From the NCBI GenBank assembly GCA_025356695.1, contig JANXSE010000353.1:1-22141 (forward strand): DNA of 22,141 nt, read 5' to 3'. Every line of letters starts with the position of its first letter. The stretch's first letter is position 1. Under the pieces are notes generated by a model that saw only the letters and a list, made by a program, of their open reading frames with translations, searched no databases and was not told where the DNA came from. The DNA is from Betaproteobacteria bacterium. Lineage in GTDB: Bacteria; Pseudomonadota; Gammaproteobacteria; Burkholderiales; SG8-41. The position numbers were made by a program, and so were the translations under genes. Positions 16,453 through 22,141 of the stretch are shown here, one piece after another.

Positions 16453-16541
16453 GTTGTGACGCAGGCGCCTCGCCTGCGTCAAAAACCCGTTGCATCGGTA
16501 TAACGCGGGGCTTCGCGCAGGCGGGGCGCCTGCGCCACAAC
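16453..16541. repeat. Inverted REP pair (gttgtgRcgcaggcgcc type)
   Basis: Unit 1 (16453-16480) contains GACGCAGGCG-cct-CGCCTGCGTC. Unit 2 (16515-16541) contains GCGCAGGCG-ggg-CGCCTGCGC. The outer ends GTTGTGACGCAGGCGCC and GGCGCCTGCGCCACAAC are inverted copies. This is a bacterial interspersed mosaic-type element between the selenoprotein gene and a Bug remnant, and it probably acts as a 3' hairpin for both. Confidence 0.82.
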
Positions 16542-16560
16542 TGCGCGCAGCCGGACGAAC

Positions 16561-16677
16561 TTAATCCGCTTTAACATCGGCCTCGCGAATCACGCGCGCG
16601 TATTTGACGGTTTCGTTTTTGATGAAGGCGCCGAACTCCTTCGGCGAGCCGCCGACCGGATCGGCGCCCTGCTTCAC
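16561..16677 (-). pseudogene. 3' remnant of a Bug/TctC receptor gene
   Basis: Minus-strand translation ending at TAA (16561-16563) gives VKQGADPVGGSPKEFGAFIK and then NETVKYARVIREADVKAD, the typical last 38 residues of a Bug receptor (compare ADGSEPV.STPEAF..YL in the intact ones). Upstream of residue V the frame stays open but reads unrelated sequence, and it soon runs into the ankyrin gene end. Over 85% of the gene is missing, so this is a decayed or recombined fragment next to a REP pair. Confidence 0.82.
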
Positions 16678-16742
16678 CGGCGCATCGCACATATCGGCGG
16701 CCGGATGCTGCGATGAACCGATGCCGCCAGACGGGAAAAAAT

Positions 16743-17438
16743 CTACTTCGCGCCGGCTTTTTCGAGTATTTGCACCATGTTCTTATAGCCGCGCGAACGC
16801 GCTAACTGGAGCGGCGTCTGCCCGTTGCGGTCGGCTATTGTGACACTGGCGCCGGCATGCACCAGTGCGCGCAGCGTTTCGGTATGGCGCGACCCGCCGT
16901 TGCCGAGCACGATCGACTCGATCAATGCAGTCCAGCCCAGATTGTTGACGTGATCAAGAGGTGCGCCGGCGTCGATCAGCATTTTGACGACGAGATCGTG
17001 GCCGAGGTGTGCCGCGGCAATCAATGCCGTGCCGTCGTAGCGGCTGGTAATCTGCTTCGCACTCGCCCCCAGTTGCAACAACATGCGCAGCGTGCCGACA
17101 TCGTCTGCTACAGAGGCTATGGTCACCGCGTCGTAGCGATCGTTTTCTCTGGCATTGATATCCGCGCCGGCTTTCACCAGCGCGGTAATCGCGTCACGAT
17201 TCTTTTTGAACGTCGCCACATGCAGAGGCGTACGGCCGTAACCATCGCGCGCATTGAGGTCGGCGCCGCTGCCGGCGAGTTTTTTGATTTCCGCGGCATC
17301 GCCGCGCGCCGCTGCCGCCAGCACACCGCTGTATTGCGCAATCTCACTCGTACCCGGCGCAACCTGCGCGACCGCAGGCATTGCGAAAGCCGCAAAAATC
17401 AGCGCGCTGCAGACAGCCGGGAATCGATTGCGCGTCAT
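16743..17438 (-). CDS. Exported ankyrin-repeat protein (231 aa)
   Basis: ATG at 17438 overlaps the stop of the upstream MAPEG gene (ATGA), indicating translational coupling. A signal peptide covers about residues 1-24 (MTRNRFPAVCSALIFAAFAM to AVAQ). About five ankyrin repeats follow, with recognisable cores YGRTPLHVA, YDAVTIASVADD, DGTALIAAAHLGHD, LGWTALIESI and NGQTPLQLARSRGY, ending in QILEKAGAK. Periplasmic ankyrin proteins bind partner proteins; in some bacteria they protect catalases or bind effectors, but nothing here fixes the partner. The frame is open for 65 codons further upstream inside the MAPEG gene, which I treat as a shadow. Confidence 0.88.
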   Translation of the reverse strand: MTRNRFPAVCSALIFAAFAMPAVAQVAPGTSEIAQYSGVLAAAARGDAAEIKKLAGSGADLNARDGYGRTPLHVATFKKNRDAITALVKAGADINARENDRYDAVTIASVADDVGTLRMLLQLGASAKQITSRYDGTALIAAAHLGHDLVVKMLIDAGAPLDHVNNLGWTALIESIVLGNGGSRHTETLRALVHAGASVTIADRNGQTPLQLARSRGYKNMVQILEKAGAK

Positions 17439-17830
17439 CCGTGAAAGGTCCTCGCAATGCCCCACAGACCGCCCAGCGTCAACGCCGTGGTTGTCAGCAT
17501 CGACAGCACAAACGCCGGGCCGCGCAGCGACGCCGCCTTCTGATAAGACGCCGCATACCAGCATCGCGACGCCAGCCACATGACACCGAGCGCCGCCGCC
17601 CACACTTCGCTGACGAATGCGGAGAACACCCACAGCGCCGGCAAAAACATCAGTGCGTTCTCCAGCGTATTCATCTGCACGCGGAAGACGCGTTCAAAAT
17701 CCGCATTGCCGCTAGTCGCCGGCGCCTTGATGCCGTACTTTCTGCGTGCCTTGCCGACATTCCACGCCGCGAAGAACTGCAGCAATACGACACCCAGCGT
17801 CACCAGCGCCGGGAAACGAAAATCATGCAT
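17435..17830 (-). CDS. MAPEG-family integral membrane protein (131 aa)
   Basis: ATG at 17830 has GGAG 8 nt upstream. The 131-residue protein has four hydrophobic spans and the family motif RVQMNTLENALMFLPALWVF (R..MNTLEN) after the first loop, typical of MAPEG (membrane-associated proteins in eicosanoid and glutathione metabolism). Bacterial members are small inner-membrane proteins, some with glutathione transferase or peroxidase activity. Its stop overlaps the start of the ankyrin gene by 4 nt, so both are made from one transcript. A functional link to the selenoproteins through thiol or glutathione chemistry is possible but only positional. Confidence 0.88.
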   Translation of the reverse strand: MHDFRFPALVTLGVVLLQFFAAWNVGKARRKYGIKAPATSGNADFERVFRVQMNTLENALMFLPALWVFSAFVSEVWAAALGVMWLASRCWYAASYQKAASLRGPAFVLSMLTTTALTLGGLWGIARTFHG

Positions 17831-18180
17831 GAGCGGTTCTCCGGAAAATTGTTATTGGCATTACTTTACTCTGCATTGACGTCGGGGGGGGGCAGGTGGT
17901 CGTTTCTGCTGCAACCGCTTGCCCCATCCTGACTTACCCCCTCGCACATATAGCGTGCTCTCCTCCGTAAACGGGGGCAGGAACCTACTAAATTACGCAA
18001 TCGTTAAAAAACACCCGTCTCCTCCTCTGCGAAGCGGGGGAGGCAATCGCGACACGGCGTTCGCGTAGCGATCCGGGGCGGAAGCGATTGCAAGGCGCGC
18101 TACCCGCAAGCGGCTGGCTTCGCCAGTAACGTGTCTGCGCGCCAGGGTGGGGGCACGCCGGAATCATTAGTTGATGATAG
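17831..18180. other. Intergenic stretch with degenerate palindromes, no gene seen
   Basis: No supported ORF. It contains a G9 run (17884-17892), a 'ctcctccgtaaacgggggcag' type element (17960-17980), a similar palindrome CCTCC (18021-18025) / GGAGG (18039-18043), and GCAATCGC (18043-18050) / GCGATTGC (18084-18091). These look like worn copies of intergenic GC-rich repeats. The minus-strand MAPEG promoter presumably lies here but was not identified. Confidence 0.5.
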
Positions 18181-18693
18181 CTAGTAAATTCCCATCGCCA
18201 ACCCCGCCGCCAGCGCCGCACCAACGTCCCTGCAGCGCTGCAAGTCCCCTTCAGAAATTTTCTTTGCGGCAAGTATCGCCTCCGCCGTCTGCGCATGCGT
18301 GCAAACAATCAGCGGATCGGCAATCGCTTTCAAACGCCAGCCGGTGGCGATACGCATAATCTGCCGCGCGGCATTTTCGCCGTCACTGCCGGCGCAGATC
18401 AGGGTGGCGTACGGGCGCGCGTTGATACGGTCGAGTGCGGCGTAGTACGTGCGGTCGAAAAAATCTTTCATCACGCCCGACATAGCCGCCAGATTTTCCG
18501 GTGTGGCAAAAATATATGCGTCGGCGGCAAGCATGTCGGCGGGCCCTGCCGCGGCGGCGCGTTTCAATTGCACTGTCACAGCGGCTTCACTGCGCGCGCC
18601 CGCTGCCGCGGCTTCAGCCATCTGGCGCGTGCCGTCGGTCAGCGTATGAAAAACAATCAGCAGTTTCTTCACCTCGACAGTTTTAGCACACAT
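18181..18693 (-). CDS. Flavodoxin-like / NADPH-dependent FMN reductase family protein
   Basis: The product (170 aa from ATG at 18693) begins a flavodoxin fold at KKLLIVFHTLTDGTRQMAEA, whose T-D-G-T-R loop would bind the FMN phosphate. It then shows ATPENLAAMSGVMKDFFDRT, the second flavin-contact loop typical of this family. Neither the ATG nor an in-frame GTG at 18672 (which would start VKKLLIVF, a more typical family start) has a good ribosome binding site, so the start is uncertain. It is transcribed away from the split selenoprotein operon, with 122 bp between starts. A role as an electron donor to that system is a positional inference. Confidence 0.83.
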   Translation of the reverse strand: MCAKTVEVKKLLIVFHTLTDGTRQMAEAAAAGARSEAAVTVQLKRAAAAGPADMLAADAYIFATPENLAAMSGVMKDFFDRTYYAALDRINARPYATLICAGSDGENAARQIMRIATGWRLKAIADPLIVCTHAQTAEAILAAKKISEGDLQRCRDVGAALAAGLAMGIY

Positions 18694-18757
18694 CGGAAAT
18701 TTCAGCGCAGCCGGGCTGCGCGCCGGAACGCAAGGCTCGACGATCTCTTTACATGTA

Positions 18758-18786
18758 TTGACTAAACAGCGGCAGCTTTCTACGAT
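18758..18786 (+). promoter_or_regulatory. Sigma70-type promoter of the split UGSC operon
   Basis: TTGACT (18758-18763), a 17-nt spacer, then TACGAT (18781-18786): 5/6 and 5/6 consensus matches at ideal spacing. The predicted start site is near 18793, giving a leader of about 23 nt with GGGAGGAG before the ATG at 18816. Confidence 0.75.
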
Positions 18787-18815
18787 GGGGCTCGTTTACC
18801 CGGGAGGAGACCCGC

Positions 18816-19463
18816 ATGTCTGCACTTGAACTGAAGATGGTGTCGCCGCTGGCGGTTTACCTTGACGAAATTTCCAGCGCCAGCAATCTGGCGCCACGGC
18901 CCGCCACGCTCGACGGCAAAGTGCTGGGCCTCTTGCCGAACTGGCGGCCGTCGGCGATACATATTCTGAAATCACTCGGCGAAATTCTGCAGGAGCGCTA
19001 CAAACTCAAAGCTATCGAAATGGCGCAACCGATGCGCGAGCTGCCGCTGCGCGCCGGCAAACTGCTCGACCCGATGAAAGAACAGCTCGACTCGATGGTC
19101 GGGCGTGTTGACGTAGTACTCGTCGCCAGCGGCGACTGAGGGTCGTGCACGACGTGGTGTAGCCACGTCACACCAGCCCTCGAACTGCGCGGCATCCCGG
19201 CGGTGATGATCGTCACCGATACCTTCTCGAAATTCGCGCGCCGCATGTCGGCGACGCAGGATTTTCCGTACGTCGTCATCGCCGAAACGCCGAACCCGAT
19301 CCGCCAGCTCGAGCACGACGCGCTGCGCGCGCGCGCCGAAGGCATGATCCAGAGCGTGATCGACGGCCTCACGCTGCCGCCGGCGGAAATCGAAAAGCGC
19401 ACCGCCCACCTTGTCAAACAGATTGTGCCGCAGGGCGTACCGCGCTCTTCGGTTCCCGTGTAA
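18816..19463 (+). CDS. UGSC-family selenoprotein, stand-alone (215 aa, one selenocysteine)
   Basis: ATG at 18816 follows GGGAGGAGA at 5 nt. One in-frame TGA (19137-19139, codon 108) is followed by open frame to TAA at 19461-19463. Around it the protein reads VVLVASGD-U-GSCTTWCSHV, then TPALELRGIPAVMIVTDTFS: Sec108, Cys111 and Cys115 form a U-x-x-C-x3-C cluster. The part after the TGA aligns without gaps to the fused selenoprotein for over 20 residues (GSCT...ALELRGIP against GSCT...VCEAAGYP) and continues as homologous sequence, so the TGA is not a terminus. A 7-bp hairpin follows 11 nt later. The known UGSC family has Cys or Sec here. No signal peptide. It is followed after 13 bp by the partner domain gene, so the two are probably translated together. 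Biochemical function is unknown. Confidence 0.9.
19137..19139 (+). other. In-frame TGA read as selenocysteine (codon 108)
   Basis: The TGA falls in the same motif position as the one at 15022-15024: TGA-GGG-TCG-TGC (U-G-S-C). The Gly and Ser codons differ between the two genes (GGC-AGC against GGG-TCG), so the motif is conserved at protein level rather than copied as DNA. Confidence 0.9.
19151..19169 (+). promoter_or_regulatory. Bacterial SECIS hairpin candidate
   Basis: GACGTGG (19151-19157) pairs perfectly with CCACGTC (19163-19169) around a TGTAG loop. A lower GTG (19145-19147) / CAC (19171-19173) can extend it across an internal loop. The apical loop begins 18 nt after the TGA, one nucleotide different from the other selenoprotein gene. 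Confidence 0.75.
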
Positions 19464-19476
19464 AGGAGGCGCCGCG

Positions 19477-20493
19477 ATGCAAGCCGAAGTCAAACTCGAA
19501 GGCGACTCGATCGCCGAGCTGCTCACGCGCGGCTACGAATACGCTTATGAACAGGGCTGGACCGACGGACTGCCGATCATTCCGGCAACACCCGAGGCGG
19601 TGAAAAAATTCGTCGCCGCCGCCGGCCGCAAGGCTGATGATCTCGTCGCCGTGCTGCCGCCGCGCAAAGGCCAGGCCACGGTCGAAGCGATCGCGGTCAA
19701 CGCCGTGATGGCGGGCTGCAAGCCCGAATACATGCCGGTGGTGATCGCCGCGATCGAAGGCATCAGCGATCCGACTTATCCGCTCGAACTCATGCAGGTC
19801 ACCACCAACCCGATGACGCCGTTTTTCCTGGTCAACGGGCCGGTGCGCGACACACTCGAAATCAATTACGGCACCGGCTGTCTCGGCCCCGGCTGGCGCG
19901 CCAACGCGACGATAGGCCGCGCGGTGCGCCTGTCGCTGATCAATATCGGCGGCGCGCTGCCCGGCGTATATTCGAAAACGAGTTTCGGTTCACCCTTGCG
20001 CTACTCGTACATCTGCGCCGAGAACGAGGCAGAAAATCCGTGGACACCGTTTCACGTCGACCGCGGCTTCAAAAAAGAAGACAGCGTGGTCACCGCGTTC
20101 AAGGCGTCGAACTTCTGCAACATCTCGGGCGGCGAAGGTGTCGGCCCCGAAGAAATTCTGCGCCAGATCGCCACCAATATGCCGCCGATGTACGGCGGCG
20201 GCGACGGCGTGCTGCTGCTGCTCGGCGTCAACCACGCGCAATGCCTGTTTGAAGCGGGGCTGTCCAAGCGCGACATACAGCAGCGGCTGTGGGAACTCGC
20301 GCGTTTGCCGATTTCGCACTTCGCCGAAGCATTCTCTTCAACCGAACGCAAAGCCGGGCGCGGCGACGACAAAACCGTGTGGCGCGCCAGCGGCCCCGAT
20401 GAAATTTACATCGCCGTCGCAGGCGGCCCCGGGCCGCAGAATGTTTATATCGGCGCGGGAATGCCGCAACCGCGGCTGGTCAAATCCGCGTGA
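19477..20493 (+). CDS. Partner protein homologous to the C-terminal domain of the fused UGSC selenoprotein (338 aa)
   Basis: ATG at 19477 has AAAGGAGG 7 nt upstream and lies 13 bp after the stop of the selenoprotein gene. Shared blocks with the fused protein: WTDGLPIIPATPEAV against YSDGLPVVPPTAEAI, AVNAVMAGCKPEYMPVVIAA against AVNGVMAGCLPQYMPILVAL, NGPVRDTLEINY against NGPIIKQLDFNY, ATIGRAVRLSLINIGG against TSIGRFFRLYLRNVAG, and a closing IAVAGGP against IAVGGDP. Cys81 in MAGC is conserved in both. This copy has extra cysteines (YGTGCLGPGW, YICAEN, FCNISGG) that the fused one lacks at those places. No signal peptide or membrane span. I do not know a functional name for the domain; its fusion and adjacency to UGSC proteins imply an obligate partner, perhaps the substrate-binding component. 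Confidence 0.88.
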   Translation: MQAEVKLEGDSIAELLTRGYEYAYEQGWTDGLPIIPATPEAVKKFVAAAGRKADDLVAVLPPRKGQATVEAIAVNAVMAGCKPEYMPVVIAAIEGISDPTYPLELMQVTTNPMTPFFLVNGPVRDTLEINYGTGCLGPGWRANATIGRAVRLSLINIGGALPGVYSKTSFGSPLRYSYICAENEAENPWTPFHVDRGFKKEDSVVTAFKASNFCNISGGEGVGPEEILRQIATNMPPMYGGGDGVLLLLGVNHAQCLFEAGLSKRDIQQRLWELARLPISHFAEAFSSTERKAGRGDDKTVWRASGPDEIYIAVAGGPGPQNVYIGAGMPQPRLVKSA

Positions 20494-20499
20494 CGCATA

Positions 20500-20889
20500 T
20501 TATTCACCGCGCTTGAAGCGCTCGACCTCGCGCCGTTCGCGCTTGGTCGGGCGGCCCTTGCCTTCACGCTCGCCCCACACGCCGGCCTGCGCGCGCCGGT
20601 CGGCGATCTGCGCCAATCGCTTCGCGATGCTTTCCTCGTTTTCTTTGTAGAGCGTGCGCGCAATCTCCGCCGAGCCGCGTTTCTCGGATAACGCCGTCAC
20701 CGCCACCGACCATTCGTATTCGGCAATGCGGATCACCAGCAGATCGCCGGGTTTTACTTCCTTCGCTACTTTGACGCGCTCGCCGTTGAGTCTGACCTTG
20801 CCGCCGGCGACCGCGGTTTGCGCCATGCTGCGCGTTTTATAAAAACGCGCAGCCCACAGCCATTTGTCGACGCGGATGGCATTGCTCAT
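20500..20889 (-). CDS. hslR: Hsp15-like S4-domain RNA-binding heat shock protein
   Basis: ATG at 20889 overlaps the stop of the upstream MFS gene (ATGA). The 129-residue product starts with an S4 domain (RVDKWLWAARFYKTRSMAQT, then GGKVRLNGERVKVAKEVKPG) and ends in a very basic tail (GRPTKRERREVERFKRGE), the usual Hsp15 layout and length (E. coli 133 aa). Hsp15 binds free 50S subunits carrying nascent chains and helps recycle them after heat shock. The same frame is open upstream to 22023 through the MFS gene, but that part is a shadow. It converges with the partner gene at 20493, with 6 bp between stops. Confidence 0.93.
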   Translation of the reverse strand: MSNAIRVDKWLWAARFYKTRSMAQTAVAGGKVRLNGERVKVAKEVKPGDLLVIRIAEYEWSVAVTALSEKRGSAEIARTLYKENEESIAKRLAQIADRRAQAGVWGEREGKGRPTKRERREVERFKRGE

Positions 20890-22130
20890 TGCCGCGCCTG
20901 CCGCAGCCAGTACACGAGTCCGGCCGCAAGCGCCAGTATGGTCAACGCGAAATAAACGCGCAGACCGAATAGCGGGCCGATGATGCCGGCAAAAAACGGC
21001 GCGATACCCATGGCGAAAAACTGAAACGAGGTCGCATACGAAATTGCGCGCGCGTCCATGCCTTTGGGCGCGTTCAGGCGCAACAGCTGCACCACCGCCG
21101 GATGCATGGCGGACGCCGTGAGACCGAAGGCGACGCGCGCGAGCACGAGCTGCAGCGGCGTATCGATGACCAGCAGCGGCAGGTGTGTAACGATGGTGGC
21201 GGCGCCTGCGTAGGCCATCACGCGCGCCGGGCCGTGGCGGTCGATGGCACGCCCCCAGAACGGCAGCATCACCAGTCCCGAAAACGCCAGCGCCATCGCT
21301 GCCGCGCCGATCCAGACGGCGTCGGCCCCCGGCAGGTCGGGGTGTGCCGCCAGCAGCTTCATCATGTAGAGACTGACGATGGTGACGTTGCCGCTCCACA
21401 TGACGGTGAAAAGAAAACTCAGCAGATAAAGCGCGCCAAGCCGCCGCACTTTCAGCAGCTCGCGCAGGTTGCCGATCCAGCTCAGCCGCCACTTGCCCGG
21501 CGCGAGCTGCTTGATCTCGTGCACGAAGAACAGCACCAGCATGCCGCCGCTCAGCATCAGCGCGCCGCTGAACCAGAACAGCGCTTGGTGATGCGAGACC
21601 AGCGCGGCGAGCAGCGTGCCGGTTGCCGGCCCCAGCGTCTGGCCGATCATGCTGCCGGTTTGCGCGTACGACAGCGCGGCGCCGATCTTGCGCTGCGGGG
21701 TGTTCGCCACCAGCAGCGCCAGCCCCGCCGGCGTGAAACCGTTGCAGGTGCCGACGAGACAGAACAGCACCACGAACCACAGCGGCGTCGGCGCGAACGG
21801 CAGCAGCGACATCGCAACACCCATGCCAAGCATCGCGCGCAGCACCATGATCTTGCGCCCGTAGTGATCGGCGATGCTGCCCCAGACCGGATTGCAGGCG
21901 AAGCTGACGACGTAGAACACCAGCATCATGGTGCCCACCCAGGTCTCGAGGTTGTCCGTGATGCCAAGGCCGCGCACCATCAACGGCAAAAACGGAAACG
22001 AGATGGTGAAGCCGATGCCGCACAACACGTTCGCGGCCGGCAGCACGCGGATGTTGCGCTGCCAGTACGGATATTTGCGCGCCTCTTCGGCGCTATCGGC
22101 GGCGATGTCGGTATCGCTGTTGTTATGCAT
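20886..22130 (-). CDS. MFS multidrug exporter, MdtG-like
   Basis: The ATG at 22130 is chosen; a GTG two codons earlier (22136) is possible, and the window ends before the promoter region. The protein of about 414 residues has twelve hydrophobic spans, the MFS motif A between helices 2 and 3 (GSIADHYGRKIMVLRAMLGM), and a helix-5 motif GQTLGPATGTLLAALV typical of drug:H+ antiporters. The opening YWQRNIRVL...FPFLPLMVRGLGI resembles E. coli MdtG. Substrates are unknown. The stop overlaps the start of hslR by 4 nt, so the two are co-translated, an unusual pairing. Confidence 0.9.
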   Translation of the reverse strand: MHNNSDTDIAADSAEEARKYPYWQRNIRVLPAANVLCGIGFTISFPFLPLMVRGLGITDNLETWVGTMMLVFYVVSFACNPVWGSIADHYGRKIMVLRAMLGMGVAMSLLPFAPTPLWFVVLFCLVGTCNGFTPAGLALLVANTPQRKIGAALSYAQTGSMIGQTLGPATGTLLAALVSHHQALFWFSGALMLSGGMLVLFFVHEIKQLAPGKWRLSWIGNLRELLKVRRLGALYLLSFLFTVMWSGNVTIVSLYMMKLLAAHPDLPGADAVWIGAAAMALAFSGLVMLPFWGRAIDRHGPARVMAYAGAATIVTHLPLLVIDTPLQLVLARVAFGLTASAMHPAVVQLLRLNAPKGMDARAISYATSFQFFAMGIAPFFAGIIGPLFGLRVYFALTILALAAGLVYWLRQARQ

Positions 22131-22141
22131 AGTCACGGCGG

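Noticed and set aside
17884..17892. G9 homopolymer as a phase-variation tract
   Set aside because: It lies between genes with no identified promoter or reading frame that it would switch; it may also be a sequencing artefact.
20500..22023. A 507-codon minus-strand ORF
   Set aside because: Only its last 129 codons are a real gene (hslR). The upstream part is low-complexity Arg/Ala sequence lying in another frame of the MFS gene.

Overview
This is a gene-dense, GC-rich window that looks betaproteobacterial, most likely Burkholderiales. The reasons are the expansion of Bug/TctC-type periplasmic receptors (five intact genes and one remnant), a UvrA variant with a shortened zinc region, and REP-like repeats of the 'cgtcattcccgcg' and 'gttgtgRcgcaggcgcc' kinds. 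The taxonomic call is inference; no rRNA or other marker gene is present.

Layout. 1-2148 (+) is the 3' part of a uvrA-type gene, closed by a strong bidirectional hairpin terminator. On the minus strand follow a charged, repetitive exported protein and a 53-residue single-membrane-span protein (2218-2747), then a large secreted alpha/beta hydrolase (2943-4970). Divergent from it, on the plus strand, are a Bug receptor, a 3-hydroxyisobutyrate-dehydrogenase-like enzyme and, past a REP pair, a lactonase-like amidohydrolase (5101-8072). These look like one carboxylate or lactone uptake and catabolism set. 8081-9307 (-) is a PLP-dependent alpha-oxoamine synthase and 9605-10495 (+) a short-chain dehydrogenase. 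10516-13512 (-) is a run of three Bug receptors, two of them close paralogues, with heptamer (AATCCYG) tracts at their junctions. A fifth Bug-like receptor (13643-14629, +) leads into the most notable part of the window.

The selenoprotein region (14704-20493). Two genes on the plus strand are interrupted in frame by a single TGA inside the motif U-G-S-C (15022-15024 and 19137-19139). In each, the reading frame continues long past the TGA with homologous sequence. Each TGA is followed within 5-12 nt by a strong hairpin whose loop begins 17-18 nt after the TGA, as expected of a bacterial SECIS. Both are therefore called UGSC-family selenoproteins. The first (575 aa) is a fusion of a UGSC domain with a C-terminal domain. 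The second (215 aa) has only the UGSC domain, but the next gene (19477-20493, 13 nt downstream) is a stand-alone homologue of that C-terminal domain. The window thus holds fused and split versions of the same two-component system, which strongly suggests that the two parts work together in one redox or detoxification reaction. A good sigma70-like promoter precedes the split operon. A divergent flavodoxin-like gene lies next to it.

Between the two selenoprotein loci are REP pairs, the 3' remnant of a sixth Bug gene, an exported ankyrin-repeat protein and a MAPEG-family membrane protein. The window ends with an Hsp15 (hslR) gene overlapping an MdtG-like MFS exporter on the minus strand. Selenocysteine machinery (selA, selB, selC, selD) is not in the window and has to exist elsewhere for the main interpretation to hold.
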